A stretch of 64,000 bases of DNA from JACKFE01 sp050248735 (GCA_050248735.1 JBFWRU010000004.1:272940-336939), one strand, 5' to 3'; counted from the first letter of the stretch, positions 16,496 to 26,284 are shown. The notes: generated from the sequence alone by a model not told the origin. Numbers and translations: made by a program.

Positions 16496-17448
16496 TGTAT
16501 CTCGACGTGGAGCGCGGCGGGTCTGTAGAGACCGGACAAAGCTATCAGTCCGATCTTCGCCAATTTCTGTCCCATCTTCACCAGAATTTTCCTCCCCCTC
16601 CCCCCATCACACCCAAGCAGGTAGAGGCCATTCATATTCGGTCGTACCTGAAATGGCTGAGCGACCAGGGTTTAAAAAAACCCACGTTGGCGAGAAAACT
16701 GGCCTGTCTCAAAAGTTTCTTTCGGTACCTGGTGGCAGAAGGCCACCTGTCACACAACCCGGCATCGCTAATTCGGTCTCCAAGGCAAGGCAAAAAGCTC
16801 CCAACAGTTCTGACCAAAGATGAAGCCAATGCACTACTTGATGGTCCCAACGCCCAATCCTGGCTCGATTTGCGGAATCAAGCCATGTTGGAAATGCTCT
16901 ATTCCTGCGGGGCACGGGTCAGCGAACTGGTCGGATTGAATAGCGAAGACGTGGATATCGAATCCGGGTTTTTACGTTTAAAAGGCAAAGGGAAAAAAGA
17001 ACGAAGAGTTCCGTTGGGCACCGTAGCCATCGAATCGCTCCAGACCTACCGGCAGAGTCTGGCAACGGTCGGTCCGCAGTCACTCACCACGCGAAAACTC
17101 ATAGCCAAGAATATGGCCTGGTCTTCCGGAACCCCCCTATTTAAAAACAGTCGGGGAGGACGGCTCACCAGCCGGAGTGTGGAACGAATCATTAAACACC
17201 GGACAGAGGGCCTCTTTCACAAACCTGTCACACCCCACACCTTGCGACATTCCTTTGCCACGCATCTGCTGGACGAAGGGGCGGACCTTCGCGCTATCCA
17301 AGAGCTGCTAGGGCATTCGTCATTGGCCACCACCCAAAAGTACACGCATGTGGCTGCAGACCAACTCATGGCCGTGTATGATAAAGCGCATCCACGCTCA
17401 GGCATTGTCCGAAAATCACCACAGGAAGGAGAATCCCGTACCCGATGA
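16468..17448 (+). CDS. xerC: XerC-type tyrosine recombinase
   Basis: Site-specific recombinase resolving chromosome dimers, 326 residues. N-terminal SAM-like core-binding domain (about 1-105), then the catalytic domain with Arg150 (SCGARVSEL), Lys174 (GKGKKER), His257 and Arg260 (HTLRHSFATHLL), His283 (LGHSS) and the nucleophile Tyr292 (TQKYTHV). A proline run after residue 40 and an insertion of about 20 residues after position 190 are unusual but do not touch the active site. It overlaps trmFO by 28 bases and hslV by four. No dif site is visible in the window. XerC rather than XerD is taken from context. Confidence 0.93.
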   Translation: MDDAIRAFLMYLDVERGGSVETGQSYQSDLRQFLSHLHQNFPPPPPITPKQVEAIHIRSYLKWLSDQGLKKPTLARKLACLKSFFRYLVAEGHLSHNPASLIRSPRQGKKLPTVLTKDEANALLDGPNAQSWLDLRNQAMLEMLYSCGARVSELVGLNSEDVDIESGFLRLKGKGKKERRVPLGTVAIESLQTYRQSLATVGPQSLTTRKLIAKNMAWSSGTPLFKNSRGGRLTSRSVERIIKHRTEGLFHKPVTPHTLRHSFATHLLDEGADLRAIQELLGHSSLATTQKYTHVAADQLMAVYDKAHPRSGIVRKSPQEGESRTR

Positions 17449-17981
17449 AGATTCGATCAACAACCGTCCTCTGTGTGCGACGGGGGCCCTTGGTCGCGAT
17501 GGGCTGCGACGGGCAAGTCACCGTGGGCACCACCATTATGAAAAGCAATGCCCGAAAAATTCGACGATTACACCAGGGGGAAGTGTTGGCGGGATTCGCC
17601 GGTGCCACTGCTGATGCCTTCACGTTATTTGAGAAGTTTGAAGCGAAATTGGAAGAATACCGTGGCAATATCACCAGAGCCGCCGTTGAATTAGCCAAGG
17701 ACTGGCGCACAGATCGGGTCCTCCGCCGCCTGGAAGCCTTATTAGCTGTGGCCGACCGGGAACATTCGTTTATTATTTCCGGCACCGGAGATGTAGTCGA
17801 ACCGGAGGACAGCCTATTAGCCATTGGCTCAGGAGGCCCCTATGCCCTCTCAGCCGCCAAGGCGTTACTGGCACACACTACCTTGGAACCGCGGGGTATC
17901 GTCCAACACAGCATGACGATCGCCGGGAGTATTGATATTTATACCAATGACCACATTGTGATTGAGGAGTTATCAGCCTAG
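17445..17981 (+). CDS. hslV: HslV, peptidase subunit of the HslUV protease
   Basis: Threonine protease of the proteasome-like HslUV complex in the cytoplasm. The conserved TTV start of the mature chain is at residues 6-7, so a five-residue propeptide MKIRS would have to be removed to expose Thr6, unlike E. coli where only Met is removed. GDGQ-type motif (CDGQVTVG), KVRRL-like ARKIRRL, AGFAGATADAFTLFE and GSGGPYALSAA are conserved. 178 residues. ATG overlaps the xerC stop (ATGA). Confidence 0.95.
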   Translation: MKIRSTTVLCVRRGPLVAMGCDGQVTVGTTIMKSNARKIRRLHQGEVLAGFAGATADAFTLFEKFEAKLEEYRGNITRAAVELAKDWRTDRVLRRLEALLAVADREHSFIISGTGDVVEPEDSLLAIGSGGPYALSAAKALLAHTTLEPRGIVQHSMTIAGSIDIYTNDHIVIEELSA

Positions 17982-17984
17982 CCT

Positions 17985-19391
17985 ATGGAACAGACACCCG
18001 CAGAAAGTCCCCAAAAATTAGATACCATGACTCCCCGTCAAATCGTGGATGCCTTGGATCGATACGTCATCGGCCAACGTGATGCCAAGAGAATGGTGGC
18101 GATTGCGTTGCGGAATCGCTGGCGCCGTCAACAACTGAACCCGGAATTACGAGAAGAAATTTATCCCAAAAATATCATCATGATCGGCCCCACCGGGGTC
18201 GGAAAAACTGAAATTTCCCGTCGAGTATCCAAGCTGGCAGACGCCCCGTTCATTAAAGTGGAAGCTTCAAAATTTACCGAAGTCGGATATGTGGGACGGG
18301 ATGTCGAATCCATCATTCGAGACCTGACCGAATTATCCGTAAATATGGTGAAAGGGGCCTATCTGGAAAAAGTTCAGAAAAAAGCGGAGGAAATGGCCGA
18401 GGAGCGGATATTAGACCTTCTGCTTCCCCCTCCGCCCGCCACGACAGGATTTGAACAGAAGGAATCCTCCGAGACCTCCGAGAATCCGGAGAAAAAGAAA
18501 ACCGACACTCATGAATCCACCAGAGCCAAACTACGAGCCCAACTCAAGGAAGGGAAACTCGATAACCGCCTGGTGGAGTTGGAAGTGAAGGATCGTGGAT
18601 TGCCCGTCGGGATCATTTCCAATATCGGGGGCATGGAAGACCTGGAAAATAATTTGCGCGACATGCTGGGTGGAATGATGCCTGGCAAAAAGAAAAATCG
18701 ACGCATGAAAGTCTCGGAAGCGTTAAAGTTCTTATCCCAGGAAGAAGGACAGAAGCTGATTGATATGGAGGAAGTGACAAAAGAAGCCATCACCCGCACG
18801 GAACAATCCGGCATTGTGTTCCTCGACGAAATCGATAAAATCGCCGGCAAGGAAAAACATATGGGCCCCGACATATCCCGCGAAGGAGTCCAACGCGACC
18901 TTCTCCCTATTGTTGAAGGCTCAACGGTGAACACCAAACATGGTCCGGTGCGAACCGACCATATCCTGTTCATTGCCGCCGGTGCCTTCCATGTCGCCAA
19001 GCCTTCTGATCTGATCCCAGAACTTCAGGGCAGATTCCCCATCCGGGTGGAACTGGAACCTCTGACCAAAGAGGATTTAATCCGTATTTTGACGGAACCC
19101 CGCAATGCCCTGATCAAACAATACCAAGCGCTTTTGGGGACAGAGGGAATCTCATTGGAATTTACCCCGGACGGTATCGAAGAAATTGCTTCCACCGCTG
19201 TCCAGGTCAATGATCGGACGGAAAACATCGGAGCCCGACGTCTGTTCACCATCGTTGAGCGACTCCTGGAAGACATTTCATTCGAAGCCCAGGATTTGGA
19301 GGACAAAAAGGTCGTCATTCATGCACAATATGTTCAGGACCACCTCCGGGACATTGTCAAAGATCAGGATCTGAGCCGATTTATTTTATGA
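17985..19391 (+). CDS. hslU: HslU, AAA+ unfoldase of the HslUV protease
   Basis: ATPase ring that unfolds substrates for HslV. Starts with TPRQIVDALDRYVIGQ, typical of HslU. Walker A GPTGVGKT at 68-75, Walker B FLDEID with Asp281-Glu282, sensor and C-terminal GARRL region near residue 420. The I-domain (about 110-240) is charged and includes an EKKK-rich stretch. The C-terminal residues DLSRFIL fit the tail that inserts into HslV. 468 residues, separated from hslV by three bases. Confidence 0.96.
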   Translation: MEQTPAESPQKLDTMTPRQIVDALDRYVIGQRDAKRMVAIALRNRWRRQQLNPELREEIYPKNIIMIGPTGVGKTEISRRVSKLADAPFIKVEASKFTEVGYVGRDVESIIRDLTELSVNMVKGAYLEKVQKKAEEMAEERILDLLLPPPPATTGFEQKESSETSENPEKKKTDTHESTRAKLRAQLKEGKLDNRLVELEVKDRGLPVGIISNIGGMEDLENNLRDMLGGMMPGKKKNRRMKVSEALKFLSQEEGQKLIDMEEVTKEAITRTEQSGIVFLDEIDKIAGKEKHMGPDISREGVQRDLLPIVEGSTVNTKHGPVRTDHILFIAAGAFHVAKPSDLIPELQGRFPIRVELEPLTKEDLIRILTEPRNALIKQYQALLGTEGISLEFTPDGIEEIASTAVQVNDRTENIGARRLFTIVERLLEDISFEAQDLEDKKVVIHAQYVQDHLRDIVKDQDLSRFIL

Positions 19392-19479
19392 GGTCGCTTC
19401 TTGTCATCACCATACAGCGCCACCCTGACTCACTTCTCAGGGACCATCTCCCTTCTCTCTTCCTCCAAGGAATCTAAGC

Positions 19480-20373
19480 ATGAATAGACTCATTAAAAAA
19501 GCCGACACGCTCATTGAAGCGCTTCCCTATATCCGTTCCTTCGCCGGGAAAATCGTGGTGATCAAATATGGTGGCAATGCGATGGTCAAACCCGAGTTGA
19601 AAGAAGGATTTGCAGAAGATGTCGTCCTATTAAAGTACGTGGGTCTGAAGCCCATCATCGTACACGGTGGCGGGCCTCAAATAAATGCCATGCTGGAAAA
19701 ACTCTGCATTGAAGCCAAATTTCTTCATGGAGTACGGGTCACCGATGAGGCCACAATGGAAATCGTGGAAATGGTCCTGGGTGGGAAGATCAACAAGGAA
19801 ATCGTATCCTTTCTCAATCAACATGGGGCCAAAGCCGTCGGACTGACCGGAAAGGATGGACAACTCCTCACGACCAAACCGTTTAACCCCAAGAGCCTGG
19901 TGCACAAGTACAGCGGTTCAAAGGAAATTCTGCAACCTGAAGACTACGGCTTCGTCGGTGAAGTCAGTCATGTGGACACCAAATTGCTCGATACACTGGA
20001 AGAGGCGAATTTTATACCCGTCATCGCTCCTATTGGAGTTGATGCCAAGGGGAAAACCTACAATATTAATGCCGATCTAGTGGCCGGAAGTGTAGCAGCC
20101 GCCGTTCAAGCGGAAAAATTACTGGTCTTGAGCGATGTGAAAGGTATTCGGGATGCCAAGAACCGACATGTGTCCACCCTCTCACGAAAAGACATGGAAC
20201 GAATGGTGAAAAAGCAGGTAATCAGGGAAGGCATGTTGCCAAAAGTCCATGCGTGCCTCACAGCCCTTCAAGGAGGTGTGCGAAAAGCGCATATTATTGA
20301 TGGGCGCATTCCCCACGCCATTTTACTTGAAATTTTTACCGATAAAGGGATCGGGACAGAAATCGTCGCATGA
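19480..20373 (+). CDS. argB: Acetylglutamate kinase
   Basis: Second step of arginine synthesis, phosphorylating N-acetylglutamate. Amino-acid kinase fold with KYGGNAM at residues 28-34, VHGGGPQIN at about 63, the NINADLVAGSVA substrate region at about 197 and LLVLSDVKGI. 297 residues. The N-terminal helix before the core (about 20 residues) is of the kind found in arginine-inhibited hexameric enzymes. It lies 88 bases after hslU and seven bases before the following nicotinamidase start, suggesting co-transcription. Confidence 0.95.
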   Translation: MNRLIKKADTLIEALPYIRSFAGKIVVIKYGGNAMVKPELKEGFAEDVVLLKYVGLKPIIVHGGGPQINAMLEKLCIEAKFLHGVRVTDEATMEIVEMVLGGKINKEIVSFLNQHGAKAVGLTGKDGQLLTTKPFNPKSLVHKYSGSKEILQPEDYGFVGEVSHVDTKLLDTLEEANFIPVIAPIGVDAKGKTYNINADLVAGSVAAAVQAEKLLVLSDVKGIRDAKNRHVSTLSRKDMERMVKKQVIREGMLPKVHACLTALQGGVRKAHIIDGRIPHAILLEIFTDKGIGTEIVA

Positions 20374-20380
20374 GACATCG

Positions 20381-21013
20381 ATGAAGCTCTCTAAAGATTC
20401 GCTTTCCAGCCGGAGACTTGCTGTCCCGCAACCCGGTCGTCATTCCGCCCTGTTGCTCATGGACCTGCAAAATGATTTTTTCCCAGGTGGGGCATTGGGC
20501 ATTCCTGAGGCAGAGGCAATCATTCCCACTATCAATGCGTATATCCGTCACTTTAGTCGGAACGGTTGGCCCATTCTGGCCACCAGAGATTGGCATCCTC
20601 CCAACCACTGTTCGTTCCGTGACCAAGAAGGCTCTCAACCCAACCACTGCGTGCAGGGATCACGGGGAGCGCAATTTCATTCCGAATTGGTTCTTCCCCC
20701 CGGCATGATGGTCATTTCCAAGGGCACTCAACCCAAGAAAGATTCCTCGTCATGCTTTGAAGAATCAAGCCTTGAAGAACGCTTGGAGGACTTGGGAACG
20801 ACTACACTGTTTATTCTGGGATTAGGTACGCCTGAATGCCTGAAAAAGACCGTGGCAAACGCCTGCCGCTTGAAATTAAAAACCGTCATTCTCACCGATG
20901 CCATAAAAATGGGCCTTCAGACTCACGCCCACTCCACTGAGTATTTTGATGATATCGTCAAAATGGGAGGAGTGTTGTGCTTGGCTGAAGACCTGTCTAT
21001 TCCGGTGATATAG
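20381..21013 (+). CDS. pncA: Nicotinamidase / isochorismatase-family hydrolase
   Basis: Probably converts nicotinamide to nicotinate in NAD salvage. Catalytic Asp is in LLMDLQNDFFPGG, metal ligands in TRDWHPPNH (D-x-H-x3-H), catalytic Lys in the ISKGTQPKKD segment, and the catalytic Cys in GLGTPECLKKT, which replaces the usual ATDYCV. The QPNHCVQGSRGAQFH segment is typical of PncA. About 210 residues from ATG 20381; the open frame runs back into argB but that part overlaps and has no similarity. Follows argB closely, so probably same transcript. Confidence 0.85.
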   Translation: MKLSKDSLSSRRLAVPQPGRHSALLLMDLQNDFFPGGALGIPEAEAIIPTINAYIRHFSRNGWPILATRDWHPPNHCSFRDQEGSQPNHCVQGSRGAQFHSELVLPPGMMVISKGTQPKKDSSSCFEESSLEERLEDLGTTTLFILGLGTPECLKKTVANACRLKLKTVILTDAIKMGLQTHAHSTEYFDDIVKMGGVLCLAEDLSIPVI

Positions 21014-21194
21014 CCCCCCGAAGTCTTTCTCATTTCCGGTCGTTTGTGGATTTCTTCACTTTTCTTTTCCACAAAAGTCCATGTAACCCACTGATCATGC
21101 GGTTGTTGGCTTCATAAACCCGTCCGGGCATTTTTGTGGGAAGCATAACCCACTTACACGCTCCTCTCCCTAAAGAGTTCCTACTCCTGATCCG

Positions 21195-21674
21195 ATGAAT
21201 GGACCTATGAGGCCGAAGGGGAGTGCAGAAAAATTAGAAGCCCGTCGACGGATGGCCGCCAAAATGTTGGCCAAAGGCCGTGGAATTCGGGAAGTCGCCC
21301 GCACGATCGGGGCCGCCCCTTCCTCCGTAAAACGATGGAAGGATGCTCTTGAACAAGGCGGGAAAGATGCCCTGAAAGCCAAGCCCCATACCGGGCGTCC
21401 GTCTCGACTCTCGGCTAAAGAACGTCAGCATCTCCTCCGTATTCTCAAACAAGGTCCCCGGGCGTCCAACTTGCGGGCAGACCAATGGACCTGCCAACGC
21501 GTCGGAACGATCATCCGACGTCTTTTCGGGGTCAAATACCATCCCGATCATGTCAGTCGAATTTTACGGGCATTGGGATGGAATTCCCGCCAAAAAATGA
21601 AAACAAATTCAAAACAGGTTAAAACCACCGGTAATCGACTCCGGTGGGCGCACTTTTCCCGACGACATCGCTAG
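21195..21674 (+). CDS. IS630-like transposase N-terminal helix-turn-helix fragment
   Basis: A 159-residue protein with the two helix-turn-helix modules typical of the N-terminus of IS630-family transposases: AAKMLAKGRGIREVARTIGA ... VKRWKDALE, then a winged-helix part (RVGTIIRRLFGVKYHPDHVSRILRALGW). The DDE catalytic half is missing. The frame ends soon after GWNSRQK with a basic tail, and the following 160 bases do not encode it in any frame I could follow. Either a truncated insertion sequence or a domesticated DNA-binding protein. No terminal inverted repeats seen. Confidence 0.65.
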   Translation: MNGPMRPKGSAEKLEARRRMAAKMLAKGRGIREVARTIGAAPSSVKRWKDALEQGGKDALKAKPHTGRPSRLSAKERQHLLRILKQGPRASNLRADQWTCQRVGTIIRRLFGVKYHPDHVSRILRALGWNSRQKMKTNSKQVKTTGNRLRWAHFSRRHR

Positions 21675-21836
21675 TCAAAATTGTAAAAGATTCCATCATT
21701 CGGATGAATTAAAAACAGGAACCAGAGAAAAAGGAAGACTTAAATTCCCCTGTTTCTTCGATTCCGGACTACTTCCACGTCCTAATATTTCCTCAACATA
21801 CCAAATACACCTTTTCCACAAACAGCCGGATTGCCC

Positions 21837-22667
21837 TCATCCCCTTTCCGTAACTTGATCTTCAAAATCTTCCATCACCCGAGGAAGATAGATGGAGAAG
21901 GTCGATCCCTCACCCGGTACCGACTGTAATTGAATCTTGCCTTTGTGTCGCTCCAGAATCCGCTGGATGATCGAAAGCCCAAGCCCATCTCCCCCTTCCC
22001 GTTTGGGATCAACCCGATGAAACACCTGAAAGACTTGCTTCTGATGCTGGATCGGGATGCCGATTCCATTATCGGTAACGGAGTAAATGGACCAACCCTT
22101 TTCCGCTTTTCCGGCAATGGTGATTTCACCGGGACGGTGCGGATCAAGATATTTCAGGGCATTGTCAATCAGATTGGAAAAGACCTGTGTGATCAACACC
22201 AGATCACCCATGCAGGGCGGTAAATCTCCGAGATGCAGAACCACTCCCTTTTTCCTCATTTGAAATTCCATGGCTGTCACAATACCCACTGCGACCGTAT
22301 TGATATCCAATGGTTCCCATTCAATGTTCATCTGCCCCAAACGGATAAACCGCACTAAGCCCGATGTCACCGTACTGATGCTATCCGCTCCGGCTTGGAT
22401 GAAATGCACGGCTTCCGGAATGTCTTGGGAAATCAGCGGATGAATCTCCCCGCCTATTTCGTTCAACAGGGGTTTTTCCTGAAATAGAGATCGGAGACGG
22501 TCACAGACCATGGTCAATTCCTGACAAAACCCCTGAATGGTCACAATGGGAGCTCGCAGATCATGCGAGATAACATGAACCAGAGTTTCCATATCTTGTT
22601 GAAGTGCTGCGGGCGAAGGCCCCGGTTCATCCCCACCGGGTACTTCCGGGCGATGTGGAATTGCCAT
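21837..22667 (-). CDS. Soluble sensor histidine kinase
   Basis: Cytoplasmic histidine kinase without membrane segments or a recognisable sensor domain. Phospho-acceptor His in HVISHDLRAPI, then a helical dimerisation region, N box NLIDNALKY, G1 DNGIGIP, and G2 GGDGLGLSI followed by GEGSTFSIYLP. Start set at ATG 22667 because AAGGAAG lies eight bases upstream; a TTG at 22787 would add 40 residues without a ribosome-binding site. No response regulator gene is adjacent. Similar to the kinase halves of phytochrome-like proteins, which usually have PAS/GAF domains that are absent here. Confidence 0.85.
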   Translation of the reverse strand: MAIPHRPEVPGGDEPGPSPAALQQDMETLVHVISHDLRAPIVTIQGFCQELTMVCDRLRSLFQEKPLLNEIGGEIHPLISQDIPEAVHFIQAGADSISTVTSGLVRFIRLGQMNIEWEPLDINTVAVGIVTAMEFQMRKKGVVLHLGDLPPCMGDLVLITQVFSNLIDNALKYLDPHRPGEITIAGKAEKGWSIYSVTDNGIGIPIQHQKQVFQVFHRVDPKREGGDGLGLSIIQRILERHKGKIQLQSVPGEGSTFSIYLPRVMEDFEDQVTERG

Positions 22668-23140
22668 AGACTGGACTTCCTTTTCGACAAAAGACCCTAT
22701 TGTTTCTCTACCTTCCATCTGATCGGGAACAACAGAGACTGCACAAACCACAGGCTCAAGGTCGAGGAAAATCCCGCCTTTCCCCAAGGAGAATTCAGCG
22801 GGGTAACCTCAGACAAAAAACAGGAAAACACGTTCCCTGCTGAAAATTTAATGAATTTTGGATAGGAGTGCTCCGGACGAATTCCCCGAAAATCACTCCA
22901 CTGCAAGAGGATAAAAACGAGATGAAACCAAAAGATGAAGGTCAGGAGAGAAACAATTAAGGCTGTATAATATTAATTATCCCAATTAAAACATAAGATG
23001 AGTCCACGGTCTAGTCCTCTCCTCAACAGGACACCAACCTTATCACCGCCCGTTACTAACGCCATTCGCATGGCTAGTGATGATGGAAAAGACCGACAGA
23101 TCCTTGCCTGCCTTTTCTCAGGCAAGGCCATCTTCCATCT
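22668..23140. other. Intergenic region between the histidine kinase and hppA
   Basis: About 470 bases upstream of the kinase start and downstream of hppA. Apart from the hairpin at 23102-23127 and the possible 5' extension of the kinase frame, nothing was recognised. Confidence 0.5.
23102..23127 (-). terminator. Hairpin downstream of hppA
   Basis: CCTTGCCTG at 23102-23110 pairs with CAGGCAAGG at 23119-23127, starting 14 bases after the hppA stop on the minus strand. The U tract is poor (a TCTTTTCC appears 10 bases later), so it may be a weak terminator or a 3'-end stabiliser. Confidence 0.45.
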
Positions 23141-25282
23141 CTACCGAACCAGCAAGCCTCCGTACTGCACGAAAAACGGGACGAAGACCAATGACAGAAT
23201 AGCCGAAAGTTTAATTAGAATATTCAAGGACGGTCCTGACGTATCCTTAAGGGGATCTCCAACCGTATCTCCAACTACCGCAGCTTTATGGACATCCGTT
23301 CCCTTGCCGCCCAGGTTACCGGCTTCAATATATTTTTTTGCGTTATCCCAGGCGCCACCGCTATTGGATGAGGAAATGGCAATGACGCCACCAGCCACGA
23401 GAGAACCGGCCAGCACACCGGCCACGGCCTGAATATCAAACAGGAATCCCGTGAGCAACGGGGTTCCCATGATTAAAATGCCTGGCGCAATCATTTCCTT
23501 GAGCGCCGCTTGAGTCGAAATGGCCACACATTGCTCGTAATCCGCTTCGGCTTTTCCTTCCATGAGACCAGGAATCGTGCGGAACTGACGTCGCACTTCT
23601 TCGATCATCTTATAAGCGGCCGACCCCACGGACTTCATGGTCATAGCCGAAAAATACGCCGGCAAGACCGCGCCGATAAACAATCCTGTGTATACAAGGG
23701 GATCGAGCAAATTAATGCTGCCTAACAGATCAAATTCCGGGCCGTTTTGTTCCTTGAGCAATAAGTCCGCCCGAGTGAGAAAGGCCGCGAACAGGGCCAA
23801 CGACGTCAGAATCGCGGCACCAATGGCAAAGCCCTTCCCAATGGCCGCCGTGGTATTCCCGGCTGCATCCAACACATCGGTCCGTTTACGAACATGTTCC
23901 GGCATCCCGGCCATTTCGGCAATGCCACCGGCATTATCCGACACCGGCCCATAGGCATCGATCGTCAAGGCAATCACGAGGGTTCCCAGCATGCCCAGAG
24001 AAGCAATGGCCACACCATACATCCCGGCCAATATCCATGGAATATAGATGGCCAACCCAATTGCGAGATACGGCCCCACGGCACTTTGATAGCCAAGGGC
24101 CAGACCAAAAATAATATTCGTGGCTGACCCGGTTTCACATGATTTGGCCACTTCCCGAACAGGAGCATAATCATGCGAGGTGTAATATTCGGTCATGAGG
24201 CCAACCGCTAACCCCGCGACCAACCCGGACAGGAAGCAAAAATAGACACCAAGATTGGTATAGGCCTGGCCGGCAATCTCAAAGGTCTCAGGAATCATCA
24301 GATTGGTCACAAAATACATCACCACCGCGGTAATGGCACTGGAAATAATCAGTAACCTTTTAAGCGCCGGACCGACTTGATCTTCGGAATTGACCTTAAT
24401 CATCATCATGGTCAGCAAACTCACGGGAATGCCCACGGCCGAGATCATAATCGGGTACAGTAACGCATCGACCATCCCGGAGAAGGCCACGGCACTAATG
24501 ACCATGGCCGCACACGTGCTTTCCGCGCAGGAACCAAAGAGGTCCGCACCCATACCAGCCACATCCCCCACGTTATCGCCCACGTTATCGGCAATCACAG
24601 CCGGATTACGGGGGTCGTCTTCCGGAATACCTGCTTCCACCTTTCCGACCAGATCAGCCCCGACGTCGGCTGCTTTCGTGAAAATGCCGCCGCCCACCCG
24701 TGCAAATAACGCAATGGAGGACCCTCCCAGACCAAAACCGGCAATAACCTCCATCAGAATGTGCGTGGGAAGTTGTTCCGGCATGATGGCCTTGAGCAGG
24801 AGATAAATCGAGAGCAGGCCCAACGTGGCCAGACTGACCAAACCAAAACCCATGACCGAGCCGGAATGCAGCGCAACTTTGAAGGCTTCCGCTAGGGATT
24901 TATTGGCAGACACGGTGGTTCGCACATTGCCCTCTGTAGCAATTTTCATCCCGATAAACCCGGAAGCAATGGAAATAATCGCACCAAAAATAAATGCAAT
25001 GGCCGTATAAATGCCTTCATTCACATAATCGGTGTGATGGTCATCGATGAGGACGGCAATGATCGCCCCGAAAACCACCATGAAAATGGCCATGAATTTA
25101 TATTCCTGCTTCAGAAAGGCCATGGCCCCTGTAGCAATCGCGGCATGAATCTTCTTCAACCGCTGCTTGGTGTCCTTATCGTCGACCCCCATGTCGATAG
25201 GGATCTTTCTCACTGAAGATGAATAGAAAAATGCGACGCCCAGTCCAAGAAGTGAGAGGGCCAGAATGATGGTTACCGCCAT
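23141..25282 (-). CDS. hppA: Membrane-bound ion-translocating pyrophosphatase, K+-dependent type
   Basis: Integral membrane enzyme with about 16 helices that couples pyrophosphate hydrolysis to H+ (or Na+) pumping. The substrate loop DVGADLVGKVEAGIPEDDPRN and the DNVGDNVGD motif are intact, as are the second and third acidic loops near 420-450 and 610-660. The segment GNTTAAIGKGF has Ala where K+-independent enzymes have Lys, which puts it in the K+-dependent class (as in plant AVP1). Pumped ion cannot be decided by eye. 713 residues, full length. Transcribed alone, with a hairpin downstream. Confidence 0.94.
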   Translation of the reverse strand: MAVTIILALSLLGLGVAFFYSSSVRKIPIDMGVDDKDTKQRLKKIHAAIATGAMAFLKQEYKFMAIFMVVFGAIIAVLIDDHHTDYVNEGIYTAIAFIFGAIISIASGFIGMKIATEGNVRTTVSANKSLAEAFKVALHSGSVMGFGLVSLATLGLLSIYLLLKAIMPEQLPTHILMEVIAGFGLGGSSIALFARVGGGIFTKAADVGADLVGKVEAGIPEDDPRNPAVIADNVGDNVGDVAGMGADLFGSCAESTCAAMVISAVAFSGMVDALLYPIMISAVGIPVSLLTMMMIKVNSEDQVGPALKRLLIISSAITAVVMYFVTNLMIPETFEIAGQAYTNLGVYFCFLSGLVAGLAVGLMTEYYTSHDYAPVREVAKSCETGSATNIIFGLALGYQSAVGPYLAIGLAIYIPWILAGMYGVAIASLGMLGTLVIALTIDAYGPVSDNAGGIAEMAGMPEHVRKRTDVLDAAGNTTAAIGKGFAIGAAILTSLALFAAFLTRADLLLKEQNGPEFDLLGSINLLDPLVYTGLFIGAVLPAYFSAMTMKSVGSAAYKMIEEVRRQFRTIPGLMEGKAEADYEQCVAISTQAALKEMIAPGILIMGTPLLTGFLFDIQAVAGVLAGSLVAGGVIAISSSNSGGAWDNAKKYIEAGNLGGKGTDVHKAAVVGDTVGDPLKDTSGPSLNILIKLSAILSLVFVPFFVQYGGLLVR

Positions 25283-25284
25283 GT

Positions 25285-25669
25285 TAGGTTTGTCTCCATT
25301 GATAGAATTGTATAGAACGGCATGCTAAGCCATTCCTTATTTGCACACAACAATCGCCCCTTACCTTAATCTACGATCTCTATTTGTTCCAGTTGGAGAT
25401 CACACCATGTACGATGGGTTATCTAGACTGAAAAGATAAGCTCAGCACACCGCATGATGACTGACAATGGAAATGAATACTGCAGGTATGACCATCATAG
25501 CGACGAGGGCGGTATTTTACCTGCCCCGGCAATCACATTCAAGGTAAAACCCTCAAGCAGGAACTTTTTAACTGCCAGGGAGAAAAAGGAAGTCGGTGAC
25601 CAGACCGTGGACCCCCAATGCATCGGTTTCTTCAGGACTTTCAGAGGTTATGTACTGGGGTGCTCTACG
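25285..25669. other. Intergenic region upstream of hppA
   Basis: About 385 bases between the hppA start and the end of rluE. No gene, RNA or clear repeat was recognised; it presumably contains the hppA promoter. Confidence 0.5.
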
Positions 25670-26284
25670 TCATGACCGAATGGTTTGAAGCTCTGTCCCC
25701 TTCAAATCCCGCCACTTGCCGATAGGCAGGTCTCCCATCGAAATGGTGCCAATAGCCACACGGATGAGCCGCAAAGTGGGATGACCAACCTGAGCAGTCA
25801 TTCGGCGAATTTGCCGATTCATGCCTTCTGAAATTTCAACCCTGAGCCAGGCAGTCAATACGGACTTCCGGAATCGTATCGGTATCGACCGTGGCAGAAT
25901 TTGTGGTTCCGCTTCCAGCAAAGTCACCCGGGCAGGCCGAGTCCGCTTTCCCTGGATAACCACACCTTGCCGCAAACGTTCCAACGCCGGTTCAGGGGGC
26001 ACCCGCTCCACTTGCACCCAATAGGTCTTGGGAACTTTGGAAGATGGAGAGGCCAGATGATGAGCCAAGCCCCCATCGGAAGTCAGCAGGAGCAACCCCT
26101 CGCTATCCTTGTCCAATCGGCCCACCGGATAAATATTTGGAATGGTGATGTAATCTGCCAAGGTCGGTCGTCCCTCAGCGTCGGTAAATTTTGAAAGCAC
26201 CCCATAGGGTTTATGGAAGACCACATACCGATGGGCGATGGCCCCCGCTCCTTTCTGAGCCATGAATTTCTGATAATCAACCAT
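25670..26284 (-). CDS. rluE: 23S rRNA pseudouridine synthase, RluE type
   Basis: Pseudouridine synthase of the RsuA/RluB/E/F family. Catalytic Asp58 is in PVGRLDKDSEGLLLLT. No S4 domain is present, as in RluE. Other matches are KTYWVQVE, EGMNRQIRRMTAQVGHPTLR and the C-terminal GKWRDL, closely following E. coli RluE, which modifies U2457 of 23S rRNA. About 204 residues from ATG 26284; GTG 26290 is two codons upstream. Transcribed alone on the minus strand. Confidence 0.9.
   Translation of the reverse strand: MVDYQKFMAQKGAGAIAHRYVVFHKPYGVLSKFTDAEGRPTLADYITIPNIYPVGRLDKDSEGLLLLTSDGGLAHHLASPSSKVPKTYWVQVERVPPEPALERLRQGVVIQGKRTRPARVTLLEAEPQILPRSIPIRFRKSVLTAWLRVEISEGMNRQIRRMTAQVGHPTLRLIRVAIGTISMGDLPIGKWRDLKGTELQTIRS

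Noticed and set aside
22998..23432. 144-residue plus-strand open frame over the end of hppA
   Set aside because: It lies antisense to hppA coding sequence, has Pro/Ser/Thr-rich composition typical of a shadow frame, and no ribosome-binding site.
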